Assembly (NCBI GenBank): GCA_023055355.1
Contig: JALJCS010000007.1
Location: 6,002,001 to 6,066,000 of the forward strand
Length of the DNA: 64,000 nucleotides
Source: Agelaius tricolor
Lineage: Eukaryota > Chordata > Aves > Passeriformes > Icteridae
Direction of reading: 5' to 3'
Part shown: positions 11,236 to 25,700 of the stretch, piece by piece
Layout: each line of letters begins with the position of its first letter
Numbering within the stretch: position 1 is the stretch's first letter
Made by a program: the position numbers and the translations under genes
The notes under the pieces: generated by a model
What the model saw: only the letters and a program-made list of their open reading frames with translations
What the model was told of the DNA's origin: nothing
The model's database searches: none

Positions 11236-14200
11236 GACATCAGTCCCTGTTGGGTCAGCCCAGTGTCACAGCTTTGCTGTGCAGCCTGGCTGTGGCTGCT
11301 GAGATACTTGTGTCTCCTCTTCTCCTCCACCAGCTCTGCCTGCTGCCCTTCCAGGAGTTATAAATGCCACACCAGATGGCTTGGGGAGGCAGTGTCTGTA
11401 ATTACTGCTGCAAGATTCCCTGAAGCTTGACTCTGCACAAAGAAGGCTTTTTTTCCCCCCTGGAGATTCAAAGTTGTCGGTACTTCAGATGCAGATTTGG
11501 TCTTTTCAGGGGAACACGATGGAGGAAATGTGTGATTTACAGTGCTGGTTCAAAAGAAGCCTGTCTTTCCTCTTGGCATAATTCATATCATGCCTTAGTG
11601 TTGGCAGTTTTCAGTCTTCTCTTGCTAGGTCAGCTCTCATGGTCCTGGTAGTATGGGCCAGACTGCTTATGGACCCAAGTCTTGATAACAGCTGATTTAC
11701 TGCTAAATAACACAACCATAATCAGTTTATTTGGTAGGCAGGTAACCCTCCAGCAGGTTTCAGTGTGGGTGTTGTTCTCCCATCTGAGCAGGGATGTACA
11801 GCTCCAGGTTTGACACCTTTTTAATGCTTTTTAATGCAAGGGCTCATCTCCCAGCTGTGATTGATTGGCCCAAGGTTATGCTGCAGTGTCTTCTTTTCTA
11901 GGGGCTCCTTGCTCCAAATATCTTTCTGAAGCCTTGATCTCCTTACCAGTGTGTCTGAGCTGAATTTTCTCCTCTTGCATCCCTCTGATGCTGATGGCCC
12001 TTGGGTTATTAACTATGTAGCTAGTCAGGTTTGAATTATAAGAGGCCTGAAGCGAAAGGGAAAGAAAGGTTTTCATTTCCTGAGGTCAGTGAGGAGGCTG
12101 TGACCCAAATCACCCCCTGAGCAATGTTTTTTCCTTCTGGTGGTCACAGCAGAGGTGGTGCCTCTGGTTCCTCAGACAGCTTCCTGTGCTTACTCATAGT
12201 ACAGAGGGTTGGAGCCCCTCTCTTTCTAGGGAGAACAGGAGTCTCCTCTCTATTTGAGTTTGTTTGGCTTTTTTTAACTTGCTTTCTTTGTAAAGTACAT
12301 TTGCCTAAATGTATAAGTAGCAATGGGATTTTGGGCCAGATTACAGATCGTTATTGATCTCAGTTTTCAGTGAGATATCATCACTGGGATCATGGGGTTG
12401 AGTTGGCTTTTGTGTTTTGAGGTTTTTATCTTGGCCACCCCATGGCAAGGGGACAGGGTCCTGCCTTTTTGCAGTCTCTGCTCACAATGAACTCTTCTGA
12501 AACTTGTAAATGGTTTTCACGCTGAATTTGCCTGTGGTATTGCTCTTGCTTGTGGAGAGGACAACTACTTGCAAACAGATGTATATCATATTTAGCTAGC
12601 ACTGTAGCAAGGATGTTGTTTCTAGAATCTTTCAGGAATTGAGATGGCTTAATCTGAAATAGGATGTACTTTAACACTCAGTTGGGTTTTTATTGTCTCA
12701 AGTTGAGTTGTTTCTGTCAGCAGAAGCTGAACTGGCTGGCCTAACACTCCAGCTGCATTTTTCCCCAGCGTCTTCTGTACAAGACCTATTGCTGCCAAAC
12801 ACTGCTGATTCCTTTCAAGCTTTCCTGCCCAAATATTCATTAGAAAGCACTCAGTGAGCCCTCTGCCTGCTCTGCAAAGGCTGAGTTTGCACTCACTGCC
12901 TAACAGCAGTGGTGCCTTAAGCTGAGCTTAGAGGGCAGCAGCAGGGAAGTGCCTTGGCTGCAGTCACTGGATGCTGGGCAGCAGGGTCACAGTGTGCTTG
13001 CCCTGGTCCTCTGCTCTTCCCTGGCCATCAGGGGCTGTCTGCTGCCAGGGATGGGTCATGAGGTGGGGTGGACCTTGGCTCTGACCTGCTACAGATGTGC
13101 TTGCTTGCTGCCTGGGTCCTGCCCAGCCCCAGAAAAGGCATTCAGCCTCACCTTTAAAAATTGGTTAAAAATGGCATTGCTTCAGCTTGTCTGCTGCAGC
13201 TGGGGCTGTGAATTGAGGACCATAACTTATGGTGAAGGTTTTTGGAGCATAGAGTCTAAGAATGAAGACATGTCCATTAAAAATGTATGTTTATGCTGTT
13301 AGATGTGTGCTGCTGCTGGCAGGCTCTCCTGGGTCCAGCTCTGCCTATACCAAAACCCTCTTAATGGTGCTTCTGGTTGTTTTTTTGAATATTGAAGCTT
13401 TTGCCAACAACTTTCCAATAGGGAGAAGTTTCATTTCTGTCTGTGTGCTATAGTTTTTTTCTGGTGTGTTCCAGTGCACTGCTGGAGTGGTGTGTTGGCT
13501 TTTCAGAAGCATTATCATGCTGGAGAGCAAGAGCTGACCCAAGTGGTGGTGATGAGTCCAGGGGCACTCACAGCATCACCTCAGTTATACTTCACAGTAA
13601 AAACCAGGTAGATACTGTTCATCTTTGAGATAACAGGACTGCTGGTTGCAACCCATTATGAGCCTTACTTCATTCAGGTAATGAGCATTTTCCTTTCTCT
13701 ACAGCAAAAGCAAGTGGTATAATCCTTTCTTACATCTTGCACTGTTTGTATTTCACAATTTTTTAATCTCCTAAACATTAAACGTTTTCTGTTTTTGCAG
13801 TGACCTCAATGTTTTTTGGTAGATCTGGTCTGGAGGTTGAACTTTTGCTTTTCCTTCAGGGCAGTGAAGGGTGCAAAGGCTGTACATTACATCCATCTAT
13901 ACTAACTCTTCCAATTCTAAACCTGTCCTTATGTCTCCCAGAGGAAGCTATGAACTGCTGGGAAGGGTTATCTGTGGGTAACTTGGCTTGCTGGGCCTGA
14001 GAGAGGAGGAGGATGTGGTTTTCTACAAGGGAAGCCAGCAGAAGCTTTACTGCATTACTTGGCATTGCATGTGAAACTAGCACTGGTTGCTCTTCACACC
14101 ATTGCTGCTGTGAAGGAAGGCACATCCTTTGAGAACATGATTGGGTTCATAATGGCAGTGGAGACTTACTTCTCAGTGAAAGAACATCCAAAAGAATGTG

Positions 14201-17200
14201 GTTTCACATTGGTTTAACAGGCGTTTCCTCTGTTGATTTATTTTAATAAAATTTTGCCTAGATGGCTTTTTTAATTGAATGTTTAAGCAAGCTGAAAGCA
14301 GGCATTTTACTGTCTCTCTTTAATTTGTGCTGATACATGGTTTAGCATAATTATTTTTTAATGCCCTTTTTTAAAGTGTAGTGCCCTCATCCTCCTGACC
14401 CTCTTCACTCAAGAAGAAGTGGATTTAATTTGGAGAGAAATGTCTGTGGTATTGCTGCCCTATGGCAGGGAGGTATGTGGGAGGGGTGGGCTTGGTAAAA
14501 AAAAAAAAATAAATTGCTGGCTTTTAATGAGATGGGTTCAGGCCAAAAAGCATTTAGAATGGTCTGAGGCATATTGTGGTGTTTGTAAGCTGCCTTCTGA
14601 ACCTCCTGAATTTAGTTCTAAATGTGAACCTTGCAGCATTGCACAGATGCCTTGGTTTTACTGGGTGACCTAAAATAACCAACTTACAGTTTTTCTCCTT
14701 TTTTTTCCCATTCCTCCCATTCCTCTCACAGGCCTGTCCTTTCTTGTTGGCCAGCATTAACAGTCCTGGATCCCTAAAGAGGAGACAGAGCCATGTTCCT
14801 CTCTTTTGAGGTTTCTGCCTGATGCAGTGTGTGGGGTGGTGGAGCTCTCCTGGGCAGGAGGATTTTGTCACTGAGCAGATAAAACTGGCTCCCTCCTGTC
14901 TCTGGTTGGCTCCTTGCTCTTCCCCAGTGCAGTAGGAATACCAACACTGGAATAAAAAGGTTGGCACCATCATTTTTAGTGGGATTGCCACTTAGTCTGG
15001 AATGTAGGACTCTGCTGGTACTCTTGAACCCTCTCTTTGAATAAAATTAATCACAACAGCCTCAATTTTTGGTGATACCATTGCCTGCATTCATTTGTGC
15101 CTCTGTATTTACTCTGGAGGCTTTTTTTAAACTCTGTTTATTAACACAGCAAGGTTGGCAAAATTCTAAAGGGGAAAAAAGCTCTAGACTGTCTTGTATT
15201 CCTACCAAATACCTGTTTTGATAATAACCAAAAACATAGCGCTTCCACTTAGCAGTTTGAAACTTGAATGTGGGTCAAGATGCCCAAGAGCCCCAAACCC
15301 TTCCTTCCTCTCTGACTCCAAAAGAAAAAAACCAAGCACCCCATATGAGGGTGCACACACACACTTGCAAAATGGTTCTCCTTGGCATAAGCTGGACTGT
15401 GGCATGCAGCTGAAGGCACCTTTTCCTGTGGACCAAGCTGTAAGAAAAACTGAGTGAGGAAAAAAAAAATCACAGAGATGTCTAGAAAACATTGATAAAG
15501 GGAAGGTTTAAAGAATCCAGATGGTTCTGCATAGAGAACACCTGAAAGCCTGCTGCAGGAGCAGAAGGAAGTGAAGTGCTGTCTGTGCCTGATGTAGAGA
15601 GGACAGCTTAGGGATTTAAGATGCAGAATGGAGAGCTGCAGAACTTTGGAAGAAGTTTCTGTTGCCAGGCAGGAGTTGTACAACTGATGTTGCCATAAGC
15701 GACTCGAAAAGATCCTGGCAGATGCTGGAGAAGAGTTGGGGTTTGGTGTTTCTGGGTGCCTTGTCTCTGGTGGGAAATGAGCCCTTATGAGATGTGGCAA
15801 GAGGCAGGGGAGATCCAAAGAATGTGAGCTCTGGCTTTCCCTGCTCATCCCTTATGTTGCTGTGCAAAAAAAGAAAATAAAGCTAGGAGGGGGTGGGGGG
15901 CAAGAAATTAGCAGTCGTGATGAAGAGAAGGAAAAGGTGATGGAGGAGCTTTGCTGGCAAAGGTTGGGGACAGCTGGGTTAGGTGACTTATGGAAACCTC
16001 CTTTAGCTGCACACTCTGAAATTTTATATTGGGAGAGACTCATGTTCCAACCCTGCTCCACTCTTGGAGCCTCACGTGCTGTGAATTCCAGCACAGGGCA
16101 ACACTGATCTGACTGTCAGATCCAATGACCCTGGGAAGGATATTGGTATTTTTAATTTGCTTTCAAGTGCTCCTTTCAGATAAGAAGCAGCCCCTATCTT
16201 CCTCTCTGAGAAGGTGAAGCAATTCACTTGCAATCCATGTGTGCTCCATGGAGAAGGTGGAGCAAAGCCTTGAAGGTGGTGACCTTAGAGATCAGCTTCA
16301 AAACAGGTGCACCAGGAAGACCATGGTGCCGTGTGCTTGCTGTTTATTTCAGCCTTTGGGCTCTCAGTGAGTTTCTGTGGCTCAGTTAATTCCTGATGAC
16401 CAGCCAAAGGAGAGTTGTAACTACCAGGAATGCATGGAGGGCACTGAACAAAAGCTGAAAGGCTGGGGAAGTGCCTGCAGAATTTAAATGCAGGTGCTGG
16501 TTCTCTCTACAGCACAGTCCTGCTTGCCTTTTTGGTATTGCAGCCATTGCACAAAGCTGGTGGGTGCTGGAGGAGTTTTGCAGAGCCATAAGCACTGAAT
16601 TAAAATCTGAGTCAAGTTCCTGGCTCCCTGCACCAGCGAACGCTTCGCTAGCAAGCATCTGAGATGAAGTACCAGCAAATTTATGGACTGTGATGGTCTG
16701 TCACTCTGTGTGAGCAGAAAAGAAATACCATCCAGCTTCCTGAATTGATTTCTTTGGTGTGTGGTGAGCCTAAAATTATTTGGCAGGACATATGGTCTCT
16801 GTGTGTTGGTAAAACACAGGCGATCTGGGAGGCTCCATGCAAGGAAGTGCAAGTGGAGCATCTTGTCCTTGGAGTTCTCTTCCCAGCAATGACCAGCATG
16901 TCTCCTTGGCAGTGCTGAGCCCTCATCAGCTGTGTATTAATAAAGCTTCAAAAATGAATGTATTTCTAATGTAAATTAAGCACAACTTGGCTCCTGAGCA
17001 CAAGGAAATTCAGTTTTCCTGTTGCTGGCTATAGGGCCTGTGCCTACTGAGAGCAGGCAGAACTAGGATAAACTGAGCCTCCATTTAATAACTCAGTAGC
17101 TGTTGGGGGAATCTGTAATTTGCTGGTTTTCAAAATACCAGATGCTCTTCTGAGAGGGGAGCCCTGCTGTGTTTCTACCCTAATTCCAGGTCAACGTTAA

Positions 17201-20200
17201 GATGGTTGTTCTGTCCACTGGAAGCATTTTGGATGTTATTGTGAGGTAATTGGACCCTCCACCTTGGAAGACTGTCCTTTGCAGATAATGTAGTGTTTGG
17301 AGTTCACAAATCTGGTGGAATTACACATATGAGAGAGGGTATGAGCAGCAGGAAGCCAGTTACCTGCACTCCACAGTACATATTTGCTCTGGATAGCCAG
17401 TGACTCCTCATTAGCTGTGTGCTTCTAAACCTCCAAATAGTTGTTACACAAATTAAAGTCCCCACTGCACTGGTACAGGTCCTCTCTGCAGGTGTGTCTG
17501 GCTGACAACAATAGTATTTAACAAGTTCCAACAGCATCAAGAAGATACAACCTGATTACAAAGTTGGGGTTTTTTTCCCTGCACTGAGCTTTTTTGCTTG
17601 AAATTTTAACTTGCATGTCTTCTAGAGAGGGGTGGATCTTCTCAGACAGGTGAAATTGTGCATCTCCAGCTTATCTTGGTATAATTTTCTCTTGTTCACC
17701 TCCTCCTCCTTCTCTTCCTTGCTTCATCCCACTTATTGTGGGTTTTGTCAGGGCCCTTTTTTAGGCATTTAGAGTCAGTTGCCAAATTACAGTAACAAGC
17801 AGGTAAGTTTAATGCTGCACAGCATGACAGATGCAGTAATTGTCCTTGCAATGCTTCATCTTTGTGGGCTTCATTTTTGTCCTTCCAGTATACTCAGATC
17901 AGATTTTCTTTCCTGTACCTCTGACCATTTTTTGGTACAAGCTGTGTGTGGGGCAATGATCAGGAGCATGAAGGGGGTGAAAATGGCCTTTATTCCTGGT
18001 TTTTCTTGGCTTTAACATTTATGTTGCCATGGGGTGGGGACTGCTGTTTTCTGCCAAGTCCATCTGTAGGCAGCCTGAATGTAGCAGGTCACATGTGGGC
18101 AGCCACTGCTGTTTTTTCAGCTCTGAACTAAGCCAGCAGGTCTAGGGGGTGATCTGGGTTGGAGGAGAGGAATGTGCCAGGGAGATGCTGTGGGGCCTGT
18201 GCAGCATCATCTCTTCAACCTGTTGCTTTCTGGGACTCCTGTTGCCTGTCTTGTCCTAAATTCCTGTGGCACATCTCTCCTGGCCTTGCTTCCTTGGGAT
18301 CTGTCACATCTTGAACGTGCTGTTTGTCAAATTCTTTATTTTCTCCACTAGGAACTCATGGAGTTCTTTCTGCTGCTTCTTTCCCCCTGTATCCCACCAA
18401 GGCAGTTGGTGCTGCTTTGTCAGAGGCCAAGAGGCTCTTACAGCCATTTAAGAGCTGCTGCCCATTTTTTAGGATGCATTATCTCTTCCTTTTTTTGGGA
18501 GTCCTAGTTTTCTGCCTCGGGTCTGGACGCAGTCCTAATTTATGTAGAAATCCTATCTTGAAACTTGTTCAGTTGTTAACTTAGCACAGGCAGCTTTGCA
18601 GTTCCTGTGATGGAAGTGAGAGTTTCTGCATGTGGAGGGGGCTGTGCTAACCACTAAAGATTTTGGTTATGTTGGCCAGTTCTTGGCTGCTGCTTTTTTA
18701 GTTCTTTAATGGGAGGTTATTTTGGGAGGAAGAATGTAATCGGGTCAAAAATCAAATTTCAGTCAGGGCTGATTCATTTTGTATGGGCATGTTTTGGTTG
18801 CTGGGCACTGCTCATAGAAGTCAGAAGAACTGGAGTGTTCAAACTAATTTTTACTTGGTTTTTCCCATTGGCAGTGATTGGCTTTCCAGACATGGTTTCA
18901 TTTCAGACTTCAGAACACTAATTTCTGTTTTGTATTAAATGTACTTTTGACTAACAGAAATGTGTTGGGGAAAGTAATAAAGCCCAAAGGGAAACAAAAC
19001 CATTTCCCCTTGGCATAGTGTTTTTTCTGTAGATCAGACATGGACATATTTTGTTTTGACCCGTTTCATTGCTAGCATGAACTTGAAATTTAAAATTCTT
19101 GCCACTGAGCAGAGTAAACTTAAAAAGCATTCAAGTAGATAAAGGCAGAGTATTTGGAGTCTACAAGATGTCACCTTTGTTCACCATGTCATGGTGGTTC
19201 CCATTAGCAATCACTGTGGCCTTGGAGGGCAGGATGGCTCTGTGAGGTTAGAAAACACTTTCCAAAAGCATGAAGTGTGCATATCAGGTAGTTAATATCT
19301 CTAATGTCTGATATCTAAAACCTGGAGGGGATTTGAGTTCATAATGTATGCTTTTTCATACTGGACCTTGATTGGTTTTTTTTTTTTAAGAGAGAGAGAA
19401 ACTGCCATGATCTCTCACAAAGTAATAGAGGGAAATAGTGTTATAAATCCCTTGATGTTGTGAAAGCCTAGACCTTTCCTGTTGCTACCTTCTATTTTCC
19501 TCCTGTGCAGATCAGATTTTTATTATGTGCTCTTTCTCTCATGGTCACTATTTATTCAGACAGACTGATACCAAGCAAAATATTAAAAAATATTTACACT
19601 AAGACAGCAGCTTTATTTCTGCACACTGAAATCATGTGTCCATCCACCAAATGAACTGTCTGGAAAGGACCAGGATGGAGGGACCAGGCTGGTTTAAACT
19701 GTTATCTCTGCTTTAATTAAATGTTGTAGAGACTTGTGGCACAGCTTGTGTGGCTGAGCATCTCCCTTTAGGTAGTTTGGGGTATTTCTCCTGGCCTGGA
19801 GCCACCTCTCTCAAAGGGCACTGGTTTCCCAATGGTCTCGTGTGGCATCTGCCAGTCCTGTGTGGATGTTGTGGGTGTGTGTTGGAAACATCTAAAAACA
19901 TCTCTTGGTGCTATGTTTAGAAACCCAGATCTCTTCCATAAATATTGGTTAGAAGTTCAAGGAGCAACTTTTCTCTGCCCTTTAACCTGGAATCCTTTTC
20001 CTCCAACCTCAGCCATCTTTTCATCTCCCTGCCTCCCTGTGTGTGTTCAAAGCCAAATGCTTTAAGTTCCAATATGCAAATACACCCATAGGTCAGTGCA
20101 TGAATTCAGTCTGAGATTATTTGACTGTCTTGAAGTTGTGATTTCATGGCTGTAAGACTCTAAAACCACTCTGAAATTAAGGTCTCTGAGTAATCTATAA

Positions 20201-22511
20201 TAAAGGAACATTGCACAAATGCAGGTGCATAGCAGTAGGAGTGCTGTGCCTTGAAAGATACTTATGGAACTGCAAGTGCTGGAAGCCTTAGTATTTTCAT
20301 TATTGTTGTGATCAAGTTTTTTATTATGTATTAAACAGTTTATAGGCAGCTGAGCAATGCCTATAAAGTGCTTGCTTGCTGTCTCCCCTGTTTCTGGCCC
20401 CCAGTGTTATCCCCATTTCAGTGAAATATAATTCCTCTGCTATGATCAAGGCAGAGGAATAGGGTAGTGATTGGTATGGTGAGATTTTTATTTCCTCCCC
20501 CTACTTTCCCATTGTCTTTTAACACAGTACTTCCAAACTAAACACTGTGTGATAGCTTTGTGGTGGTAGCTCTGATGGTCTGAAGAAACAAAATAAAACA
20601 ACTCCAGTGATTAGCAGCTTCAGGAAAACATTTGTCCTGTGAAGAGAGAAGTCATTCCTTAACAAAAATTGCTTGCACCTCTGTGCTTTCCAATCCTCTG
20701 TTGTCCAGAGGATAACACTTGATAAATGTTTAAGTCCTTTTGATTTTAAGATTCCTGTATGTCCTGAATGAAGTTGGTTTTTTACTCTAAATTTTATCAC
20801 CATTCCTGAAGAGTGATTTGGACTTACAAAAGGGGCAAACTGTTGCAAACTGCCTTAAAACAAAAAATATGACAACCATCCTGAGCTGTGGAAAGAAAGA
20901 TGAGTGTAGATAGCAGGAGAAGTTGGGGTAAGGTTCAAGGAGTCTCTGAATGTTGCTGTTCTTTTTGTCTGAACACCTCTCAGATATTAAGGTACTGCAG
21001 GTTACTTGGTCACTAAGACTCTGGTTTTGTTATGACTCCTCTTATATAGGTCTGTATAGATTCAGTTGTTCTGTATTTTGAGAATTTCCTATTTTTGAAA
21101 ACCCTTCTGGGAGGCAAGGCATAGGATGGAAGGGGAGAAGTTGCAGGGTGGGCAGTTTACATATATATTCCTTTTCTCTTAGTTTTTTTTCCATGTCCAA
21201 GAGAAAGACAGGAGCAGAGTTGGCTGGTTTTAAGAATCAATTGCTAAGCAGAGCTTTAAACCTAGAAATTAGTAATTAGAAATGTTCCCTGCAGATCAGT
21301 AAATCATGCCCATCTCTCTAGTGACCAGCATTTAAAATGATGGTCAATAGAAAGATGGGCACAAGTTAAAATCCAGGTTATTGCACTGCTGGAAATAAAC
21401 ATTCTTTCCTTTGAAGTGCATCAAATGCTCATTGCAGCAGTGGGAAATGTGCCTGATTTCAGAAGGCATTCTGCTCATTTTTACCTAATTTTCTTTGTCT
21501 AAAATTCAGCCACTACTTTGAATATGGCTCAAAATATATTCTATTTGCCAGTATCTACATTGAAAAAGAGTCTCAGAGCAGTGTGTTATAGAATTGTAAT
21601 GGGTAAGTAATACTGTAGTTCGTGCTTTCTGAATATTTCAAATGGTGTTTGAGGGTTGTAATGAAATGCTGCTCTGTGCTGTGACAGATCACTGGCAGCA
21701 GGGTTGGTAAAGCTTGCAGGGAGGGGATTTAGCTTGGGAAGGAGGTGACAGCTGAGCCTGCAGTGCTGTGGGCAGGGCTGGGCAGTGGGGCAGGACACGG
21801 GGTTGAAAAGCCAATTCTGGCTCTTGGCAAAATGCACTGGTGAGGAACCATAACCCTGCCTAGTGACCATAAAAAAAAAACCTGTCAGAGGTCCAGAGGG
21901 CAGCTGTGTGTTTGCTTTACCTGTGCCCTTTGGCCTGGTTGTGTGCCTTTTCCAAGGGGTATTTATATTTTAACATGAGATTGCAGCTGGGCCCGTGAAG
22001 GACGTGAGGGGTGGTTTACATGTGCTCAGAACTCACTGGCTGTTCCTCCCTGAGCCATCCCAGCAGTGCCTCCCTCATCCTCTGACCTGCAGCTGGACAC
22101 ATCTGGAGGTAGCAGGGTGTGCAGGCAGCCATACCTTGTGCTGGGGATACTCTGGGGCACTCCCTTGGGGAAAGATCCCTGGGTGTAGGAGAGGGCATGA
22201 AGGTGGAGCTGGCCATCCCTCTGGGGCACTGAACCTGAGCTGAGCTCAGAAGGTGTTGCTGAGGCCAGGGAAGCTGCTCCTCTGGCTGTGCCTGAATTCC
22301 TCCTGTGGTTCCTCCTTCCTGGAGCAGCATCCCTCCATTAGGTAAGCCAGGGCTGCTTCCTGTGGGTCTCTGCCACAGCAGCTCTTGGGTGGGAAGAATG
22401 GGGCAAACTCGTTTCTCAGCTTGCTGGAAGTGGTTTGGGATTTGATATTTCAAGGGTGATGATTGGGCTGGAGGGCAAAGTGAATTTGGGAACTCCTTAA
22501 AGAAAAGCTGC
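11236..22511. other. Probable intron 1 sequence, no gene seen
   Basis: Eleven kilobases of unique-looking, CpG-poor sequence with scattered homopolymer runs (for example the T-run near 19377-19388). Chance open frames include a minus-strand frame of 199 codons at 15249-15848, but none has a recognisable domain or splice context. No RNA gene or mobile element was recognised by eye; old, diverged repeats may be present. Confidence 0.5.
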
Positions 22512-22798
22512 AATCACAGAACCATAGAATGTCCAGGGCTTGGGAGGGATCTTGAAGATGGCCTTGGTCCAAACCCTTCTGCCATGGGCAGGAGCCTGGA
22601 GCCAGGTTGCTCCAAGCCCAATCCAACCTGGCTTTGAACACTTCCAGGGCATCCACAACCTTCCTGAGCAACCTGTTCCAGTGTCTGACCACCCTCACAG
22701 TAATGAATCTCTGCCTCATATCTAACCTAAATTTCTCCTCTTTCAGTTTGTACTGGTTACTCCTTGTCCTGTCACTACAATTCCCCTGCATGTCACCT
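22512..22798 (-). mobile_element. CR1 LINE 3'-end fragment
   Basis: Read on the minus strand, this ends with the CR1 tail ATTCTATGGTTCTGTGATT at 22512-22530. It contains the typical CR1 3' region, where the plus strand shows the antisense of the segments on gains of 'accurate' CR1 consensus such as CAACCTGGCTTTGAACACTT and CACCCTCACAGTAATGAAT. The copy is 5'-truncated, as most CR1 copies are, and carries no intact reverse transcriptase frame. Divergence looks moderate. Confidence 0.93.
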
Positions 22799-25700
22799 CT
22801 GGAGTGAATATGGGGTCTTAATCTATTTACCACTGAATGTGCTGTACTTGGGATGTTCTCTCAGCATGGAATTCTGCTTTCCATGTGCCAGTAAATATTT
22901 TAACCTTTAGTTGCTAGTACTGTTTTATGGATTCCATATTCCTGAAACAGCAATTGCTTTTTAAATTTCCCATCCACTAAGGAAAAATTGTCTTTATTCA
23001 TGTATTTCTGTTCCCTCTGAGGATAATAAGGAGACATCTTTTGCTTCCTGTATCCAAATAAATGAATGTGATGGATGTAGAGAGGCACCTCACTTCTTTT
23101 TAATTTCTTTGTGTAGGAAGTGGCTCTAGTGTTCCATTTTAGAGTCTTGTGGCACCTGAAAAATGAGAATCAGGGAAAACTTAACCCTGTACTCAGGCTG
23201 ACAAGGAGGTGTGAAAAGAGGCTACTGATATGTGGATGCAGTTGAGTCTTTTTGGTGGAGCTTGAAGGCGATCAGTCTTACTGCAGGACCCAGATCTGTC
23301 AAATTTGAATGACAAGGAGAAATCTGATTTTTTTTGGATTTGACTGTTCATTTGTCTTTTTTTATCCATTGCCTTTCTTTGTGTTTAGAAATTTTATACA
23401 GAGAAAGAGAAAAAAAAAAAACCCAACTTGCTTCTTTGGGTAGGGTTACTTTCCTATGGTCAAATGTTGTGATTTCTTTTTTATTTCCCTTTGATTTTAA
23501 AACTTTAAAATCCATGCTGTGAATTGAATCTGGAAAGCAGTAGGTAGATTAAAAAGGAGTACACTTTAACACAGATAATGGAGCTCCCAGGAGCAGAGAG
23601 ACTGGAGGCACAGGGAGAGAGGCACATGGAAGAAGGAATAAATCTCTTTGACTGTGCTGCTGAATGCTCAGAAGTCTTTCTGCATGTGGTGTGAGTAAAT
23701 TGCCAGCTGTCTCTAGTGCTCAGGAATAATTATTCCCTTCTCCTTGAGTCATTCTGGAGTAATTCAAGTCTATCTGTACACGAGCAGAGCTTTTTCTGCT
23801 TTTTCTGATACCTCCAGAGTGAGCACTGCTTGGCACCACTCTGTGCAGGGTGAGGCTCTCTGAGCTGGTCCAGGGCAGTATTGCACCAGTTGCAAAGAGA
23901 CTCTGTAGGATTGATGGGAGGCAAAACATGGTTTTGTTTTATATCTCTGCTTATTGCAGGGGGGTTTGTTTTTTTTTTTTTTTTTTGTTTGTTTTTTGTT
24001 TGTTTTTTTTGGTGGGGTTTTTTGGGTTTTTTGTTTTGTTTTGTTTTCCTCAGTGGATGAAACATATAGGTGGAAGCAAAAGAGGATGTAGTAAAGCTGC
24101 CTGTTTTTACTTCCCTAAGACTTTCAGCAGACTTATTTTCCCTGAGTTAGTTAGCCTATGGCTTTTTGTCTGCATATGATGCTGTGTGCATTTTCTGCCT
24201 AAGACAGGGTATATTAATATTGTATATTAATATTAAATATCACTTTCTTACCTGAAAACAAGAAATGGTATACATACATAGTATGGATGAATCTTAATTT
24301 ATTCAGGAACTAAAGAAAGCAAACTGTATCTGAAACCTACCATATTCAGATTGCCCTTCACATGAATAGTGTCTTGCAGAGGTGAGTTAGAGAACAAGAA
24401 GGAGGGGCTCAAAAGGTATCACAGTATTTATCATCAATTAGTTTATAGCCAGCTGCTGTAACCTTTTATGCAGTGTTTATCCACTTGGAAGTTTCTGGTT
24501 GTGTGCTTTGCTGGATGTGATTTTTAGAGCAAAGGTAGGAGTAGACTTGGATCTGGTGGGGGAATTGATCCTGTGTCCATGGAAGCTGCCATCCCATGCC
24601 TGGCAGAGGTGAGAGGAGCCTGCTGTGCTGCCCTAAATAAACTTTCTTGCTGTGTCCTGAGAGGCTGATTGGTTTCATTGATAGAGCTGTAAACCAGCCT
24701 GCTTTGAAGCCTCTGTGCCTAAGGAATCAGCCAGGATGTTTTGATCTGTCCTGTACAGTTTCCCACCTGAGCTGCTGTTGGCTGTAAGGACCTGAACTTA
24801 CACCACTATGTGGCAAACCCTTTTGATTTGGTTGTTGTTACTGGATCCTGTGGCTGTTGCTTAAAGAAGGCAGCAGAAAGAGCCTGGCTGGGCAGTCCCC
24901 TGCCTTTGTGTCCCTGCTCCTGGTGTCCCCTTTCCCTCTGCATAGATCACAATGCCTGCACACATCTGATCCCCCCCAGAGCTGGTGGCCAGGTAAAGTT
25001 TCGCTGCTTTCCCTCGTCGTGGAGCTTAAAAAAAGTAAATGAACAACAGCTGTATTGATCAGGGCAGCAGGGAGAGGAATAAAGGGAGTTTAAAAGAGCA
25101 TCTGCTCCCACTTTTTGCTTGGGACAGGGGATTTGTCACCCAGAAGAGTCAGGGTGAATATGTAGCATTTTTCTGGCTTGTTGTCATTTGGGATTATGTA
25201 CTGACTGCTCAGCTCAGCACTGCTCAGTGTGTTGCATGGCCAGCTGCACCCAGGCTCCCTGTCTCTGGTACAGGAAATTTTGTGCTTGGAAAAGTCATCC
25301 TTGAAATCCTCAGTGATCTGAGAGAAAAAGCAAATAAAGTTGTCATTTTTTCCCTCATGGCCCCTGCTTGCCCTGCTCCAGCCCCAGAACTGTTTCCTGC
25401 ACAGAATTGTTTTCTCTTATTCCATTTATTTTCTCCCACTCATCTTCTACTAAAAGAAATCCACTTACTGCAGACATACTTATATCTTTTTAGGCCGCTT
25501 TCACTCATTCTTCCTCATTATCAGGATGGTTTCTTTGTTTCCTTCTGTATCTTTTTCTGTACTTTCTCTTACTTTCTTTTCCTTTCCCTTTTTCATTCCC
25601 TGATCCCTTTGCAGAGCCACCCCTTGGCTTCTCAAGTCACAAGCCAAAATTAGAGGGTGTAGGAATTATCCCAGGTATGAACCCATGTCTCTAAATCTGT

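Noticed and set aside
15249..15848. Minus-strand open frame of 199 codons
   Set aside because: No recognisable domain, no splice sites, no homology I can recall; composition fits chance in 64 kb of intron.
25039..25653. Plus-strand open frame of 204 codons, rich in Phe and Leu near its end
   Set aside because: The C-terminal half is a pyrimidine-rich tract read as Phe/Leu/Ser; no domain or splice context.
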